NCBI GenBank assembly: GCA_045589495.1
Contig: JAZNPF010000024.1
Coordinates: 1 to 59,485, forward strand
Origin: SIG455 sp045589495
Lineage (GTDB): Bacteria; Bacillota; Clostridia; UMGS1810
DNA length: 59,485 nucleotides
Direction: 5' to 3'
Part shown: piece after piece, positions 51,173-59,485 of the stretch
How positions within the stretch are numbered: the first letter of the stretch is position 1
Layout of the letters: the number at the start of each line of letters is the position of its first letter
Notes under the pieces: model-generated
What the model saw: the letters and a program-made list of their open reading frames with translations, nothing else
What the model was told of the DNA's origin: nothing
Database searches by the model: none
Position numbers and translations under genes: made by a program

Positions 51173-51966
51173 GCTAAAGTCCACCCTCTCTGTGTCGCTA
51201 TTGCTTTTTCTTCATCAGTAAGTTTTGCAAGGTTTGTTGAACCTAAAGTCAATGTGCGTGTCGTTGTGCTACCTTCGGAAACAAAATCTCTTAGTGCTAT
51301 GATGATGCCGCCATAATAATGCTGACCATTGAAGAGCAATATATTTTTCCCAGCCGTTTTTTGTTCTTCGGTTGCAATTTCACCAAATAAACTTTCGTGT
51401 GTCAATTTGTTGCAAGCACTAAAGGAAACATTTGTACCAATCACACCTTCAAAACGAATATGTTCCAATTTTGAACAACCACTAAAAGCATTGGTAAGTG
51501 ATTGTGCTCCAGTATCTTTTAGGATTATTTTTCTCACACTAACAAGGTTGCTGCAAGCATTAAACATACTATTGCAACCGTATGACGTTGTTGCGTTTAT
51601 TACTGGCACATGTGTAATAGAAGATTGTGAGCAAAATTCATCAACATAATAACTGCCCTTTGTATCAATTTCTGCGTTTCTTTCTGCAAGTAGACTTTCC
51701 AAATTGGTTATTTGGCATCTGCTAAACATATTTGCTGACGAACTCGGATAGATTTTAGTATTCTTAGGCGGTTTAAATGTTTTATCATTCCAACCATAGC
51801 CCGTAAAAGCATTGTTGAAATTGTTATCTTTTCTAACTCTCCACATCGGATTCCAGTATGACTCATATTCATCTGTTACACCTTGTTCATAGCCTTTGCC
51901 ATACCCTGCATCATACACCTTTTGTTCGTTCTCGGCTATGGTCTGCAATTTATCCGCTATACTCAT
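51169..51966 (-). CDS. Phage tail-associated protein with leucine-rich-like repeats
   Basis: A 265-residue protein. The first 30 residues are helical (KLQTIAENEQKVYDAGYGKGYEQG, a common N-terminus of phage tail proteins), followed by irregular BspA-like repeats with the CSNLVSVRKI, CSKLEHIRFEG and CNKLTHESLFG pattern. It overlaps the large fibre gene by four bases. It probably sits at the tail tip. Confidence 0.65.
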   Translation of the reverse strand: MSIADKLQTIAENEQKVYDAGYGKGYEQGVTDEYESYWNPMWRVRKDNNFNNAFTGYGWNDKTFKPPKNTKIYPSSSANMFSRCQITNLESLLAERNAEIDTKGSYYVDEFCSQSSITHVPVINATTSYGCNSMFNACSNLVSVRKIILKDTGAQSLTNAFSGCSKLEHIRFEGVIGTNVSFSACNKLTHESLFGEIATEEQKTAGKNILLFNGQHYYGGIIIALRDFVSEGSTTTRTLTLGSTNLAKLTDEEKAIATQRGWTLA

Positions 51967-54900
51967 ACACTATCACCGCCTATCAATGTGTTTTGTATTG
52001 CAATGATATTGTCAAGGGCGGTGTCTATGTCGCCTATAGAAGTTTCTGCATTACCAAGTCTTTCATTAACCGCAGTTACCTCTTCTTTAGTCGCATAACC
52101 CGATAAATCTACTTTTTGCGTACCAAGTTTTTCCCACGTTCCATTTACGTATATGTACTCATCGTAAATGTTTTGGCTTTCATCACCATAAGGAATTAAA
52201 TACACTGTTGTTGTAGAAATATCTTCAGTAGGTAAACTTGTTACGGGAAGAATGTTGAATTTAGGTATTGCGCTTAATTCTGCTTTAGTTGCGTAGGTTT
52301 CTTGAAATTTTCTTCCTGATATATCCGCATTAGCCTTAACAGCAATATTAGCCGTCTCTGCATACAAAACACTCTTCTCATTATCAGGTGTGTTATCAAC
52401 CTTGTCCAATCCAAGAGTTGTTTTTGTAGGTAATTCGCCTTTCATAGCAGGAGTCCAATTGTAGTGGACTGTTCTGCCGTTGGTAATATTGCTTGCAGAA
52501 CAAAATTCATGAACTTCAAAGTTTATAGAATTCCACTGTTCTTTTGTACCCTCATAGTAAATATCAATCAAATTTGGACTATTTAAAAAAGCGGTGGTGG
52601 CTATAGTTGTTACGCTTGTTGGAATAGTAATAGCAATTAAATTTTCGCACGAGGCAAATGCCTTTGTGCCAATTGAAGTTATTCCATTGTGCAATACTAT
52701 ATTTTCTATATTGGTGTACATAAACGAATTATTACTAATTGAGGTTAAACTTTCTGGAAGATTAACATTTTTTAATTTATTACACCTGATAAAATTAGAT
52801 ACGCCTGTTGCAGTTAAATTTTTAGAAAGTACCACAGTTTCCAAATTGATACAACCGGCAAACAATTGACCCTCCGTATCTACAACACTATCAGGAAGTG
52901 TTATATCAGTAAGAGAGGTACATTCGTAAAATGCATGATTTCCTATAACAGTTACGGTGTCAGGAAGAGTTATATTTTTTAAGTTTGTACATCTATAAAA
53001 CATATTGCTACCAACACGAGTAATTCCATTAGGGAGAGTCACGCTTTCAAGATTAGCATTATTAGCAAATGCGGCACTTAAATCGCCAGAGCGATTGGGG
53101 TTTTCTATATATGTTGAGTTGCATGATGCTACAACAGTTATTAGATTATCACATTCTGAAAAAGGGAGAGTACCCCAATTTGTTACACTATTAGGTATTA
53201 TAATACTTGTTAAATTTTTACACTCGTAGAATGCTTGGTAGTACTGAGTCTCCTGATCAGTTACTGGTTTTCTCCCCAGTTGCGTCACTAAATACACCTT
53301 ATCATCAACAACATACTGATACGGGATAACGATATCGCCTGAAATATCTGTTGATGCTCTGTATACACTTGCAGTCATTGTTTCATCATCGGTTGTGAAC
53401 TTAAACAAACTTGCATCTGATGGAACAATGTTCATATCGCCGTAGTATTTGAGTGAGTTTAGTTTGTCGGTGTTGTCCTCTGTATTATCGCTTACTTCAT
53501 TCATTTCTGCTTTTGTTGGAACTTCGCCTTTCATAGCAGGAACCCAGTTGTAGTGGATTGTTGCTGATAAAATAGGAGTGTTATACTCGCCAATTTCTAT
53601 AGCATTCCATTCCTCCTCTGTACCCTCATAGTAGATATCGGTAAGATTGAAGCAACGATAAAACATACCATAACTTATGCTTGTTAGCCCTTTGGGTATT
53701 GACACACTTGTTAAATTATCGCAGTCCTGAAATACGTATCTGTCTACAGTTGTCACACTACTCGGGATTATTACGTTCGTTATAGCGTCGAGATGACCAA
53801 ACGCATGTTCACCTATACTTGTCACACTATCAGGAATTATTACACTTGTTAAGTTACTACAAAGAGCAAAAAGCGCCATATTTATAGTTGTTATAGAATT
53901 TGGTATGTTTACATTCACTAAATTAGTACAGCCATAAAAAACCTCATTTTCCATACTTGTTATACCATCAGGCAAATGTACGTTTGTCAAACTTGTGCAC
54001 AGAGCGAATGCCGCCCTTTCAATACTTGTCACACTATCTGGTATGGTAACATTCATTAAATTTGTACAAAAAGCAAATGCCGAATTACTTATCTCTGACA
54101 TTGTATTTGGGATAATTACACTTTCCAAATTTGAACAATTTTCAAACCCGCCAACCTTATAAGTAACACCGTTTTCTACAAATTCACCCACAGGTTCTAT
54201 ACCCGTTATCAAATACACCTTATCATCAACCACATACTGATACGGAATAACAATATCACCAGCAATATCTGTCGATGCGGCAGCCACACTTGCAGTCATT
54301 GTTTCGTCATCGGTTGTGAATGAAAATAAACTTGCATCAGACGGAACAATGTTCATATCACCGTAGTATTTGAGTGAGTTTAGTTTGTCGGCGTTTGTTT
54401 CTACATCATCACCAATCTCTGCGGTTACTGTCTTTATATCTGCAATCTCATTGTTTGCCGACTCTAAATCTTCCTGTATGCTTGCAATATTCCGATCTAA
54501 AGTCTGTGTAAAAGCATTAACTTCCGTAACCTTTTCTCTGGTAAAATTATTTGCCGCAGTCAGAACAGAAGAATCCTGCGTATCTACATACTCCCTCTGC
54601 TCTTCAATTGCCTTTTCTAAATTCTGCTCAACCTCTGCCGTCTTGTCTATGTTGTTGTTCCAGTTTTGCCGTTCCTCATCCTCTATATGAATATAGTTGT
54701 TGTTTTTATGTGAATTAAAATTTGCTCTTATGGAACGTATCGCATTGGCAATGTTGTTTATAATTGCAGAGAATAGCCCTGTAAAATTCCCCGTATTAGT
54801 TGAAGCGTCAACAACTGTTCTTTCACCGATTTTTTCATCGGTAACGCTTCCGTCAGGATGATCTAAAACAGAACTTTCTTTGTGTGCTTTTAACGCTTTT

Positions 54901-54980
54901 TCCGTCTTGTAGTCCATATATTCGTCAATGCGTTTCTGCTCGTTTTTGTACTGCTTTTGATTTGTTTTAAGCCAGGCCAT
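51963..54980 (-). CDS. Phage tail fibre with two BspA-type leucine-rich repeat modules
   Basis: A 1005-residue protein. Residues 1-190: an N-terminal attachment part with coiled coils. Residues about 196-485 and 503-847: two homologous modules, each with a GDMNIVPSDASLF entry, a beta strand pair (DIVIPYQYVVDDKVYL), a row of about 23-residue BspA-type repeats (NLTSVIIPDSVTSIGEHAF style) and an exit YYEGTEEEW...HYNW-PAMKGE-PTK. The C-terminal 130 residues look like a generic fibre end with a coiled coil. BspA repeats bind host proteins in other settings, so these modules may be receptor-binding. Confidence 0.8.
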   Translation of the reverse strand: MAWLKTNQKQYKNEQKRIDEYMDYKTEKALKAHKESSVLDHPDGSVTDEKIGERTVVDASTNTGNFTGLFSAIINNIANAIRSIRANFNSHKNNNYIHIEDEERQNWNNNIDKTAEVEQNLEKAIEEQREYVDTQDSSVLTAANNFTREKVTEVNAFTQTLDRNIASIQEDLESANNEIADIKTVTAEIGDDVETNADKLNSLKYYGDMNIVPSDASLFSFTTDDETMTASVAAASTDIAGDIVIPYQYVVDDKVYLITGIEPVGEFVENGVTYKVGGFENCSNLESVIIPNTMSEISNSAFAFCTNLMNVTIPDSVTSIERAAFALCTSLTNVHLPDGITSMENEVFYGCTNLVNVNIPNSITTINMALFALCSNLTSVIIPDSVTSIGEHAFGHLDAITNVIIPSSVTTVDRYVFQDCDNLTSVSIPKGLTSISYGMFYRCFNLTDIYYEGTEEEWNAIEIGEYNTPILSATIHYNWVPAMKGEVPTKAEMNEVSDNTEDNTDKLNSLKYYGDMNIVPSDASLFKFTTDDETMTASVYRASTDISGDIVIPYQYVVDDKVYLVTQLGRKPVTDQETQYYQAFYECKNLTSIIIPNSVTNWGTLPFSECDNLITVVASCNSTYIENPNRSGDLSAAFANNANLESVTLPNGITRVGSNMFYRCTNLKNITLPDTVTVIGNHAFYECTSLTDITLPDSVVDTEGQLFAGCINLETVVLSKNLTATGVSNFIRCNKLKNVNLPESLTSISNNSFMYTNIENIVLHNGITSIGTKAFASCENLIAITIPTSVTTIATTAFLNSPNLIDIYYEGTKEQWNSINFEVHEFCSASNITNGRTVHYNWTPAMKGELPTKTTLGLDKVDNTPDNEKSVLYAETANIAVKANADISGRKFQETYATKAELSAIPKFNILPVTSLPTEDISTTTVYLIPYGDESQNIYDEYIYVNGTWEKLGTQKVDLSGYATKEEVTAVNERLGNAETSIGDIDTALDNIIAIQNTLIGGDSV
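53290..53470. repeat. Direct repeat copy 1 inside the tail-fibre gene
   Basis: About 181 bases nearly identical to 54211-54391, coding for the entry part of the second LRR module. The high DNA-level identity points to recent duplication or gene conversion. Confidence 0.8.
54211..54391. repeat. Direct repeat copy 2 inside the tail-fibre gene
   Basis: Partner of 53290-53470, at a distance of 921 bases, coding for the entry of the first LRR module. Confidence 0.8.
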
Positions 54981-54992
54981 TTACATCACTCC

Positions 54993-55718
54993 TTACCACA
55001 TATTTTTAAATTGTGTTGATTTGATAGGTGCACTGCGTTTATACCATGCGCCGTAATCGTTCATTAGAGAATTGTATATAGATATATGTTTGTTGTACAT
55101 ATCCACATCGTTCTGATAGAATCCAATCTTTGCAAGAACAAACTGAATATACATATCATCAAAAGGCGGCGGCACTTCTGTTTCGTCCTCCATAACGGTA
55201 CTTATTTTAGACACGTTGTTTCCAGGAGAGTCATTTAAAGTGATTACATTGCCGGTTATATCCAGAACATAGAAAAACGCTTCCGTACCATCGGTATATA
55301 TAAATCTCAGTTTGTCGGACGGATATACATATATCGGCGCTTCTTCTTCAAACACGAGAGCGCTGTTTTTTATGGTATATCCTTCAAGTTCGGTTTCACC
55401 ATACGGCTCTGCACGCACACGGTGAACAATTTCAACTGTATCTTTGTCGGTTAATTCTTCAAGCGAATACAAAAATGCCGTTTCATCGCTCTTTTCTATT
55501 TCAACACCGTTTATGTAAACCTTCACAATATCTTCAAACAACACTAAGGGCGATAGCGCAATATCGCCACCGCCCTTGAAAGTTGCTCTTTCATATATAT
55601 CTTTGTACCGTTCCCGTATCGTGCAGGTTACTGAATAACACCAGTTTAAAAGTTCCTCATCAGTAAATGTGTTTGGATAAAGTTTTTTGACCTGATTTAA
55701 AACTTCTGCTATTTTCAT
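54993..55718 (-). CDS. Phage structural protein, possible head-tail adaptor
   Basis: A 241-residue protein. The N-terminal helical part (VLNQVKKLYPNTFTDEELLNWCYSV) resembles phage adaptor proteins that join portal and tail; a beta-rich middle (about 60-170) and a helical end follow. I do not recognise the family for certain. It sits between the polyvalent virion protein and the tail fibre, and overlaps the former by four bases. Confidence 0.55.
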   Translation of the reverse strand: MKIAEVLNQVKKLYPNTFTDEELLNWCYSVTCTIRERYKDIYERATFKGGGDIALSPLVLFEDIVKVYINGVEIEKSDETAFLYSLEELTDKDTVEIVHRVRAEPYGETELEGYTIKNSALVFEEEAPIYVYPSDKLRFIYTDGTEAFFYVLDITGNVITLNDSPGNNVSKISTVMEDETEVPPPFDDMYIQFVLAKIGFYQNDVDMYNKHISIYNSLMNDYGAWYKRSAPIKSTQFKNMW

Positions 55719-58700
55719 TTTATCACTCCATTTCTGTGGTCCTTTTTAATCTGTTCCTTAACTTCGCTTTTCGCTTCCGAACGTGCATCCTCAAGCAGAA
55801 TACGTTTCATCTGAGCGTCTGCATATTTGTACTCTGTCGATTTGAATACCTCGTTGTACTTTTCCTGCATCTTCTCATTTTGAAGTTTCTGATACTTTGC
55901 CCTGTCCTCATCGGTAAGCGTATACTCCGTTTTAACTTTTTTATGAGTATAACTGCCCGTGCTTTCAATAGGCTCAAACGGGAATATATCTTTTCTCTTT
56001 ATTTCATTATATAGCCTTACAACCTCTGAATCGGGATTTTCCTTTTTGTATGCCTTGATGAAATCGTCAGCCGCTTTTTCTTCGGCTTTTGTGTTTTCAG
56101 CCTTTTTGTAGCCTTCGAGTTTTTTGTTTTCCCAATACTCATTGTTCGCTTTTAATGAAGACGGCCCGAATACCCCCGCTTTAATATAATTGCCTGTGGT
56201 TTTTTCTATGGGGTAATACATATCGCCCCTCTCACCCGTAGACCATTCCTTGTAAATGTTGCTCTGGTAATTTCCGCCACGTGCAACATCGCCGATACCA
56301 CGAATGGTTTTGTCAAGTTGCTTTCCGCCAAATGGTAATGCAAAGGATGATACACCTTCTGCTGCTGCGCCCAACCAGTCTTTGTCATGAGCCTTTTTAC
56401 CCACTTTGGTTGCAGACTGCAAAGCAGGGATATTCACTCCTTGTGATTGATACAGACTGTCGTTAAAGTAGTTGGTAGCCCAGTCCTCATCAATAGTGTC
56501 TAACAATTCACCTACAACCCAGCCGAATGACCTGTTGCCTATAAAATCGCCTGCCACATTCTGCGTTGCTCTTTTTGTACCTGTTCCGAGTTTGGTTAAT
56601 ACGTTTCCTTCTTCCTCTTCCTTCCAACCTTGATTCAAGCCTTCTAAAAGGTCGCCAAGTGGGTCAAAACTGCCTTTACTGCCGGTGAGTGCTTCCAACG
56701 CAGCATTCATCGCACACGTCACGACAAAAAACACCGCAGTTTTAAATGCTCTGTCACCATAATCTGGAAGTTTTCCTTTCGGTGTATTTCCGGAAATCAT
56801 ATCTCTCATAACGTTCCAGGAGTTGGTCGGCTCTATCTGGAACGGAAGTGCCAACTTAGCAAGTTGCGATTTGTAGGCAAGCGGTATTTCACCTATACCA
56901 CGGCCGGCAACCGCTTTTCTTGTGTTCACATCAGCATATCTTATCGGGTCAGCCTCACCGTCCTTAACAGCCTCATAATATAAAGCGTTCCATATAGAGC
57001 GTGTACCTATCTCATCGGCAAGCCCAAGCATAAAAGCAGCGCCTTTTTTTAAACCATTTTTTTCAAATTTATCAAAAGCCTTGTCCGAATACCTTGAAGT
57101 TAAAAAATTACTCTTTTTGTATGCTTTCGCAGCCTCAGCACCTGTTTTGGAATTTTTAAAAATGGCTCCCATACCGGCATCGTAAATCCCTCTTAGGATA
57201 TTTGCCGGATTTTTAAGCAAAGTAATACCGTTTGGTATGTTCATTACCTGTTTTGACATCGATGCAACATTTCCAAGTACAGCATTTGCCTTTGTCCTGT
57301 TGTTAAACCATTGTAATGCCTTGATAACTGTTCGTCCCGATGCGCCCATAGATTTAATTAAGGCCCTGTCAAGTCCGCCCGTTTTACCTGCCAAATCATT
57401 CGCGAAGTCGTTTAAGTATTCAATAAATCCGTTCAAATCAGAATTATCGGTTTGCCGTTTTATCGATTTGCCGTTTTCATCAGTACCTGTTACGGCGCCG
57501 GCACTCTTTAATTCAGCCAAATCTCTTGCTAAACCTCTGAATTGTTCTATATATGGGTTTATATATATAGCGTATGATGCCTGACTGATATATTCATTAA
57601 ATCCCTCAATAGCACCTTCTGATGTTGCCTTGCCGGCTCTTTTCTGCATGAACGATGCCCATTTTGTTTTAGGCTTTGTATTCTCGCTTACAGAAACTAA
57701 ACCGGGCGCAATTTCATTGTCGGTTTTAAGTAAATCCACCAAACCGCCTAAACCCGTCTTAACTTCTCTGAAGTGCCTCATATAGTCTTTACGTTTGGGT
57801 AGTAATTTTTCCGGTCTGTTCGGAAAAATTCTGCGTAGTGTGGCATTAATAGCGTTTATCATTTCATCATACTGCTTGCGGTACCATTGCTCCGCTTTTA
57901 AAATATTTTCCGCCATATCGCCGAACTCGGCACGCAGCATCGCTTCTGTATAAGGCATCCTGATACTCGGGTCTAAATTTTTAATGTCGGTAATACCCAT
58001 TTTTTTTAGCGCTTCTATATCATCTTTGTTTTTAACATCAGGATTTCTTTCTCCCTCTGCAATCCATTGAACCGCTTTGCTCTCTTTGCTGCCTTTTTTA
58101 ATACCCAATTGCTTTACTATGTAGTTATACTGTTCAGCAAGTTTTCCAACACGGTATCGCGCCTCATCGCCTTTTGCGTCATCAAAACGGTCTAACAAAG
58201 GTTTAATTTTGTCAAAGTGCTTACCGAACACCCTTTCAAAGTTCCTGTAAAAATCATTAAAACGGTAGTTACCGCTTTTGATTTTCATAAATTCCGTACC
58301 TACATCCTTCAGGTCGTCAATTATATCGGCTAACCAGTAATTTCGCTCAACAAATCCTTCAACAACGCCCTCAACAACGCCCCAAAGTTTTCTGCTTATG
58401 TTAATATTCGCAACATTTTTTTCCTGTCTAAGCCTAAGGTTCTCTAAAACTTCATCAAGCCTTTTTATCTGCTCAGGCGTTTTGGCATACCTTTTTTCCC
58501 ATTCCGCAGTTGCAATTTGATTTTCAAGCATTTTTTCAGTGTTTTTAGATGCCTTGTAATACTCTTTTGCCCATTGGCGTGTCGGCAGGTCAGCAACATT
58601 TCCGCTTTCCTCATAGATTTCCATAGCCCTCTGCGCCTTTTCCGCACGTGAGCCTTTGCGGACAGACAATTTAACATCTGATGCATTAAAAGAGGACGGC

Positions 58701-59485
58701 TTATCGCCGTCCTCTATCTTATTGTATTCAGTATTCGATGTGTTTCCCTGAGTATGTCCGACTGTGTTGCTTGAAGATTGTTCATTAGAAAATCTATCAT
58801 CGCTTCCGTATGCCGTGGTAGTTTCAACGCTGTCATTATTCCCGGTATCGCTTCTTTCTCTATCCCGAATGCTATCAAACCATTCACGAGGTCCTTTTGC
58901 GCTTGAGATATCGCCATTTTCAACACTCCGTTCTAAATATGTAGTTAGTTCCGAATTATTTTCTATAGGTATTGCAGTCAACAAAGTATAATTCCCTATA
59001 GAATGATTTTTCCACATCACAAAGCAATCACTGGTGTATGAATAATCTATATCTGGTAATCTTTCTTTGTTTGCATAATATGGTGCTTGTTTTTGCATGA
59101 TAACATTTTTAAGTTGAGATACATTGTTTCCCAAAAATATATATGGGTCTACCTCGAAATAAATATTATCTGATTCTGTATCTTCATTATACTCCGTATT
59201 TGAATCATTTGCAAGATTTTTTGATGATGTCGACAGATAAGTTATATCAGACAGGTTTGTATCCCCGTCAACTCTGCCGTTGCTTTGTGCCACTACCTCC
59301 TGATACACTGCTTTCACCTGCTCGTAATTGTGGAAAATCGATTGTATTTCTGCGTCGTTTTCGTCAAAAAGAGTGCGTATCTGCTCTATAAAATCTTTAA
59401 GGTACGCCATTATCCTTTCCGCAAGATTTTTGTCTTCTAAAGCGATTTTGCGTATTGTTTCGGGGTCGTTTATAATTTCGCCCAT
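55715..59485 (-). CDS. Large phage polyvalent virion protein, 5' end outside the window
   Basis: At least 1256 residues. The frame is open to the window edge; a Met codon falls exactly there but is unlikely to be the true start, because the first residues (IINDPETIRKIALEDKNLAERI) look like a linker inside longer polyvalent proteins. Residues about 270-560 are charged and helical; about 700-950 match the LPD38-like segment of polyvalent proteins, with hydrophobic stretches (TAVFFVVTCAMNAALEAL). Such proteins are packaged in the virion and ejected into the host. The missing N-terminal part may carry further enzymatic domains. Confidence 0.65.
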   Translation of the reverse strand: MGEIINDPETIRKIALEDKNLAERIMAYLKDFIEQIRTLFDENDAEIQSIFHNYEQVKAVYQEVVAQSNGRVDGDTNLSDITYLSTSSKNLANDSNTEYNEDTESDNIYFEVDPYIFLGNNVSQLKNVIMQKQAPYYANKERLPDIDYSYTSDCFVMWKNHSIGNYTLLTAIPIENNSELTTYLERSVENGDISSAKGPREWFDSIRDRERSDTGNNDSVETTTAYGSDDRFSNEQSSSNTVGHTQGNTSNTEYNKIEDGDKPSSFNASDVKLSVRKGSRAEKAQRAMEIYEESGNVADLPTRQWAKEYYKASKNTEKMLENQIATAEWEKRYAKTPEQIKRLDEVLENLRLRQEKNVANINISRKLWGVVEGVVEGFVERNYWLADIIDDLKDVGTEFMKIKSGNYRFNDFYRNFERVFGKHFDKIKPLLDRFDDAKGDEARYRVGKLAEQYNYIVKQLGIKKGSKESKAVQWIAEGERNPDVKNKDDIEALKKMGITDIKNLDPSIRMPYTEAMLRAEFGDMAENILKAEQWYRKQYDEMINAINATLRRIFPNRPEKLLPKRKDYMRHFREVKTGLGGLVDLLKTDNEIAPGLVSVSENTKPKTKWASFMQKRAGKATSEGAIEGFNEYISQASYAIYINPYIEQFRGLARDLAELKSAGAVTGTDENGKSIKRQTDNSDLNGFIEYLNDFANDLAGKTGGLDRALIKSMGASGRTVIKALQWFNNRTKANAVLGNVASMSKQVMNIPNGITLLKNPANILRGIYDAGMGAIFKNSKTGAEAAKAYKKSNFLTSRYSDKAFDKFEKNGLKKGAAFMLGLADEIGTRSIWNALYYEAVKDGEADPIRYADVNTRKAVAGRGIGEIPLAYKSQLAKLALPFQIEPTNSWNVMRDMISGNTPKGKLPDYGDRAFKTAVFFVVTCAMNAALEALTGSKGSFDPLGDLLEGLNQGWKEEEEGNVLTKLGTGTKRATQNVAGDFIGNRSFGWVVGELLDTIDEDWATNYFNDSLYQSQGVNIPALQSATKVGKKAHDKDWLGAAAEGVSSFALPFGGKQLDKTIRGIGDVARGGNYQSNIYKEWSTGERGDMYYPIEKTTGNYIKAGVFGPSSLKANNEYWENKKLEGYKKAENTKAEEKAADDFIKAYKKENPDSEVVRLYNEIKRKDIFPFEPIESTGSYTHKKVKTEYTLTDEDRAKYQKLQNEKMQEKYNEVFKSTEYKYADAQMKRILLEDARSEAKSEVKEQIKKDHRNGVIK

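Noticed and set aside
52000..54900. LRR repeats as CRISPR or satellite repeats
   Set aside because: The periodicity is at protein level in one open frame; DNA copies are divergent except for the 181-base pair.

Overview
The window looks like chromosome from a low-GC, anaerobic, endospore-forming member of the Clostridia (Bacillota), with the end of a prophage at its right edge. The sporulation set is classical: gpr, spoIIP, spoVAC-AD-AE, the full spoIIIAA-AH operon and sigH. Ferredoxin-dependent 2-oxoacid chemistry, strong Shine-Dalgarno sites and sigma-A type promoters (TTGACA-N17-TATAAT) fit the same picture. The species cannot be named from the sequence alone.

Layout. 1-171: tail of an acyl-CoA synthetase. 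316-5818: surface polysaccharide cluster (rfbB, rfbA, a DegT/DnrJ-type sugar aminotransferase, a Wzx-like flippase, a polysaccharide deacetylase). 5896-8162: serC-serA. 8269-14420: sporulation and germination genes mixed with small membrane proteins, including a 48-codon gene that overlaps spoVAC. 14458-18017: a Xer-type recombinase behind a perfect palindrome, a CPBP protease, formyl-THF cyclo-ligase, a DJ-1 protein and radC. 18070-23571: tlyA, dxs, a PAP2-like protein, xseB, xseA, nusB and asp23. 23621-28338: spoIIIAH to spoIIIAA. 28453-29094: sigH, divergent. 29128-40478: an eleven-gene co-directional block. 41119-46397: allulose/lyxose sugar genes, an AraC regulator, a PstS-like protein and a DUF1846 protein. 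46451-49076: an XRE-cupin-acyl-CoA synthetase fusion gene behind a T-box riboswitch. 49280-59485: prophage junction at a tRNA 3' remnant, then lysis, tail and virion genes.

The most interesting part is 29-49 kb. One operon carries a four-subunit branched-chain 2-oxoacid:ferredoxin oxidoreductase, an ilvE aminotransferase, a P-loop ATPase, a LeuA-like protein that has lost its metal-binding histidines, a TIM-barrel/acyl-CoA synthetase fusion, a separate XRE-cupin regulator and a second acyl-CoA synthetase. About 14 kb away, the same XRE-cupin plus acyl-CoA synthetase pair is fused in one gene under a T-box whose best specifier reading is GUA (valine). T-boxes switch genes on when an amino acid is scarce. 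I therefore infer that these ligases serve amino-acid synthesis by activation and reductive carboxylation of short branched acids (isobutyrate to isobutyryl-CoA to 2-oxoisovalerate to valine) and not only degradation. That is a hypothesis; the genes, the fusion and the T-box are seen directly.

The right end is the lysis and tail end of a prophage. Only the last third of a tRNA followed by its terminator is present at the junction, and the genome continues past the window edge in the middle of a giant polyvalent virion protein.
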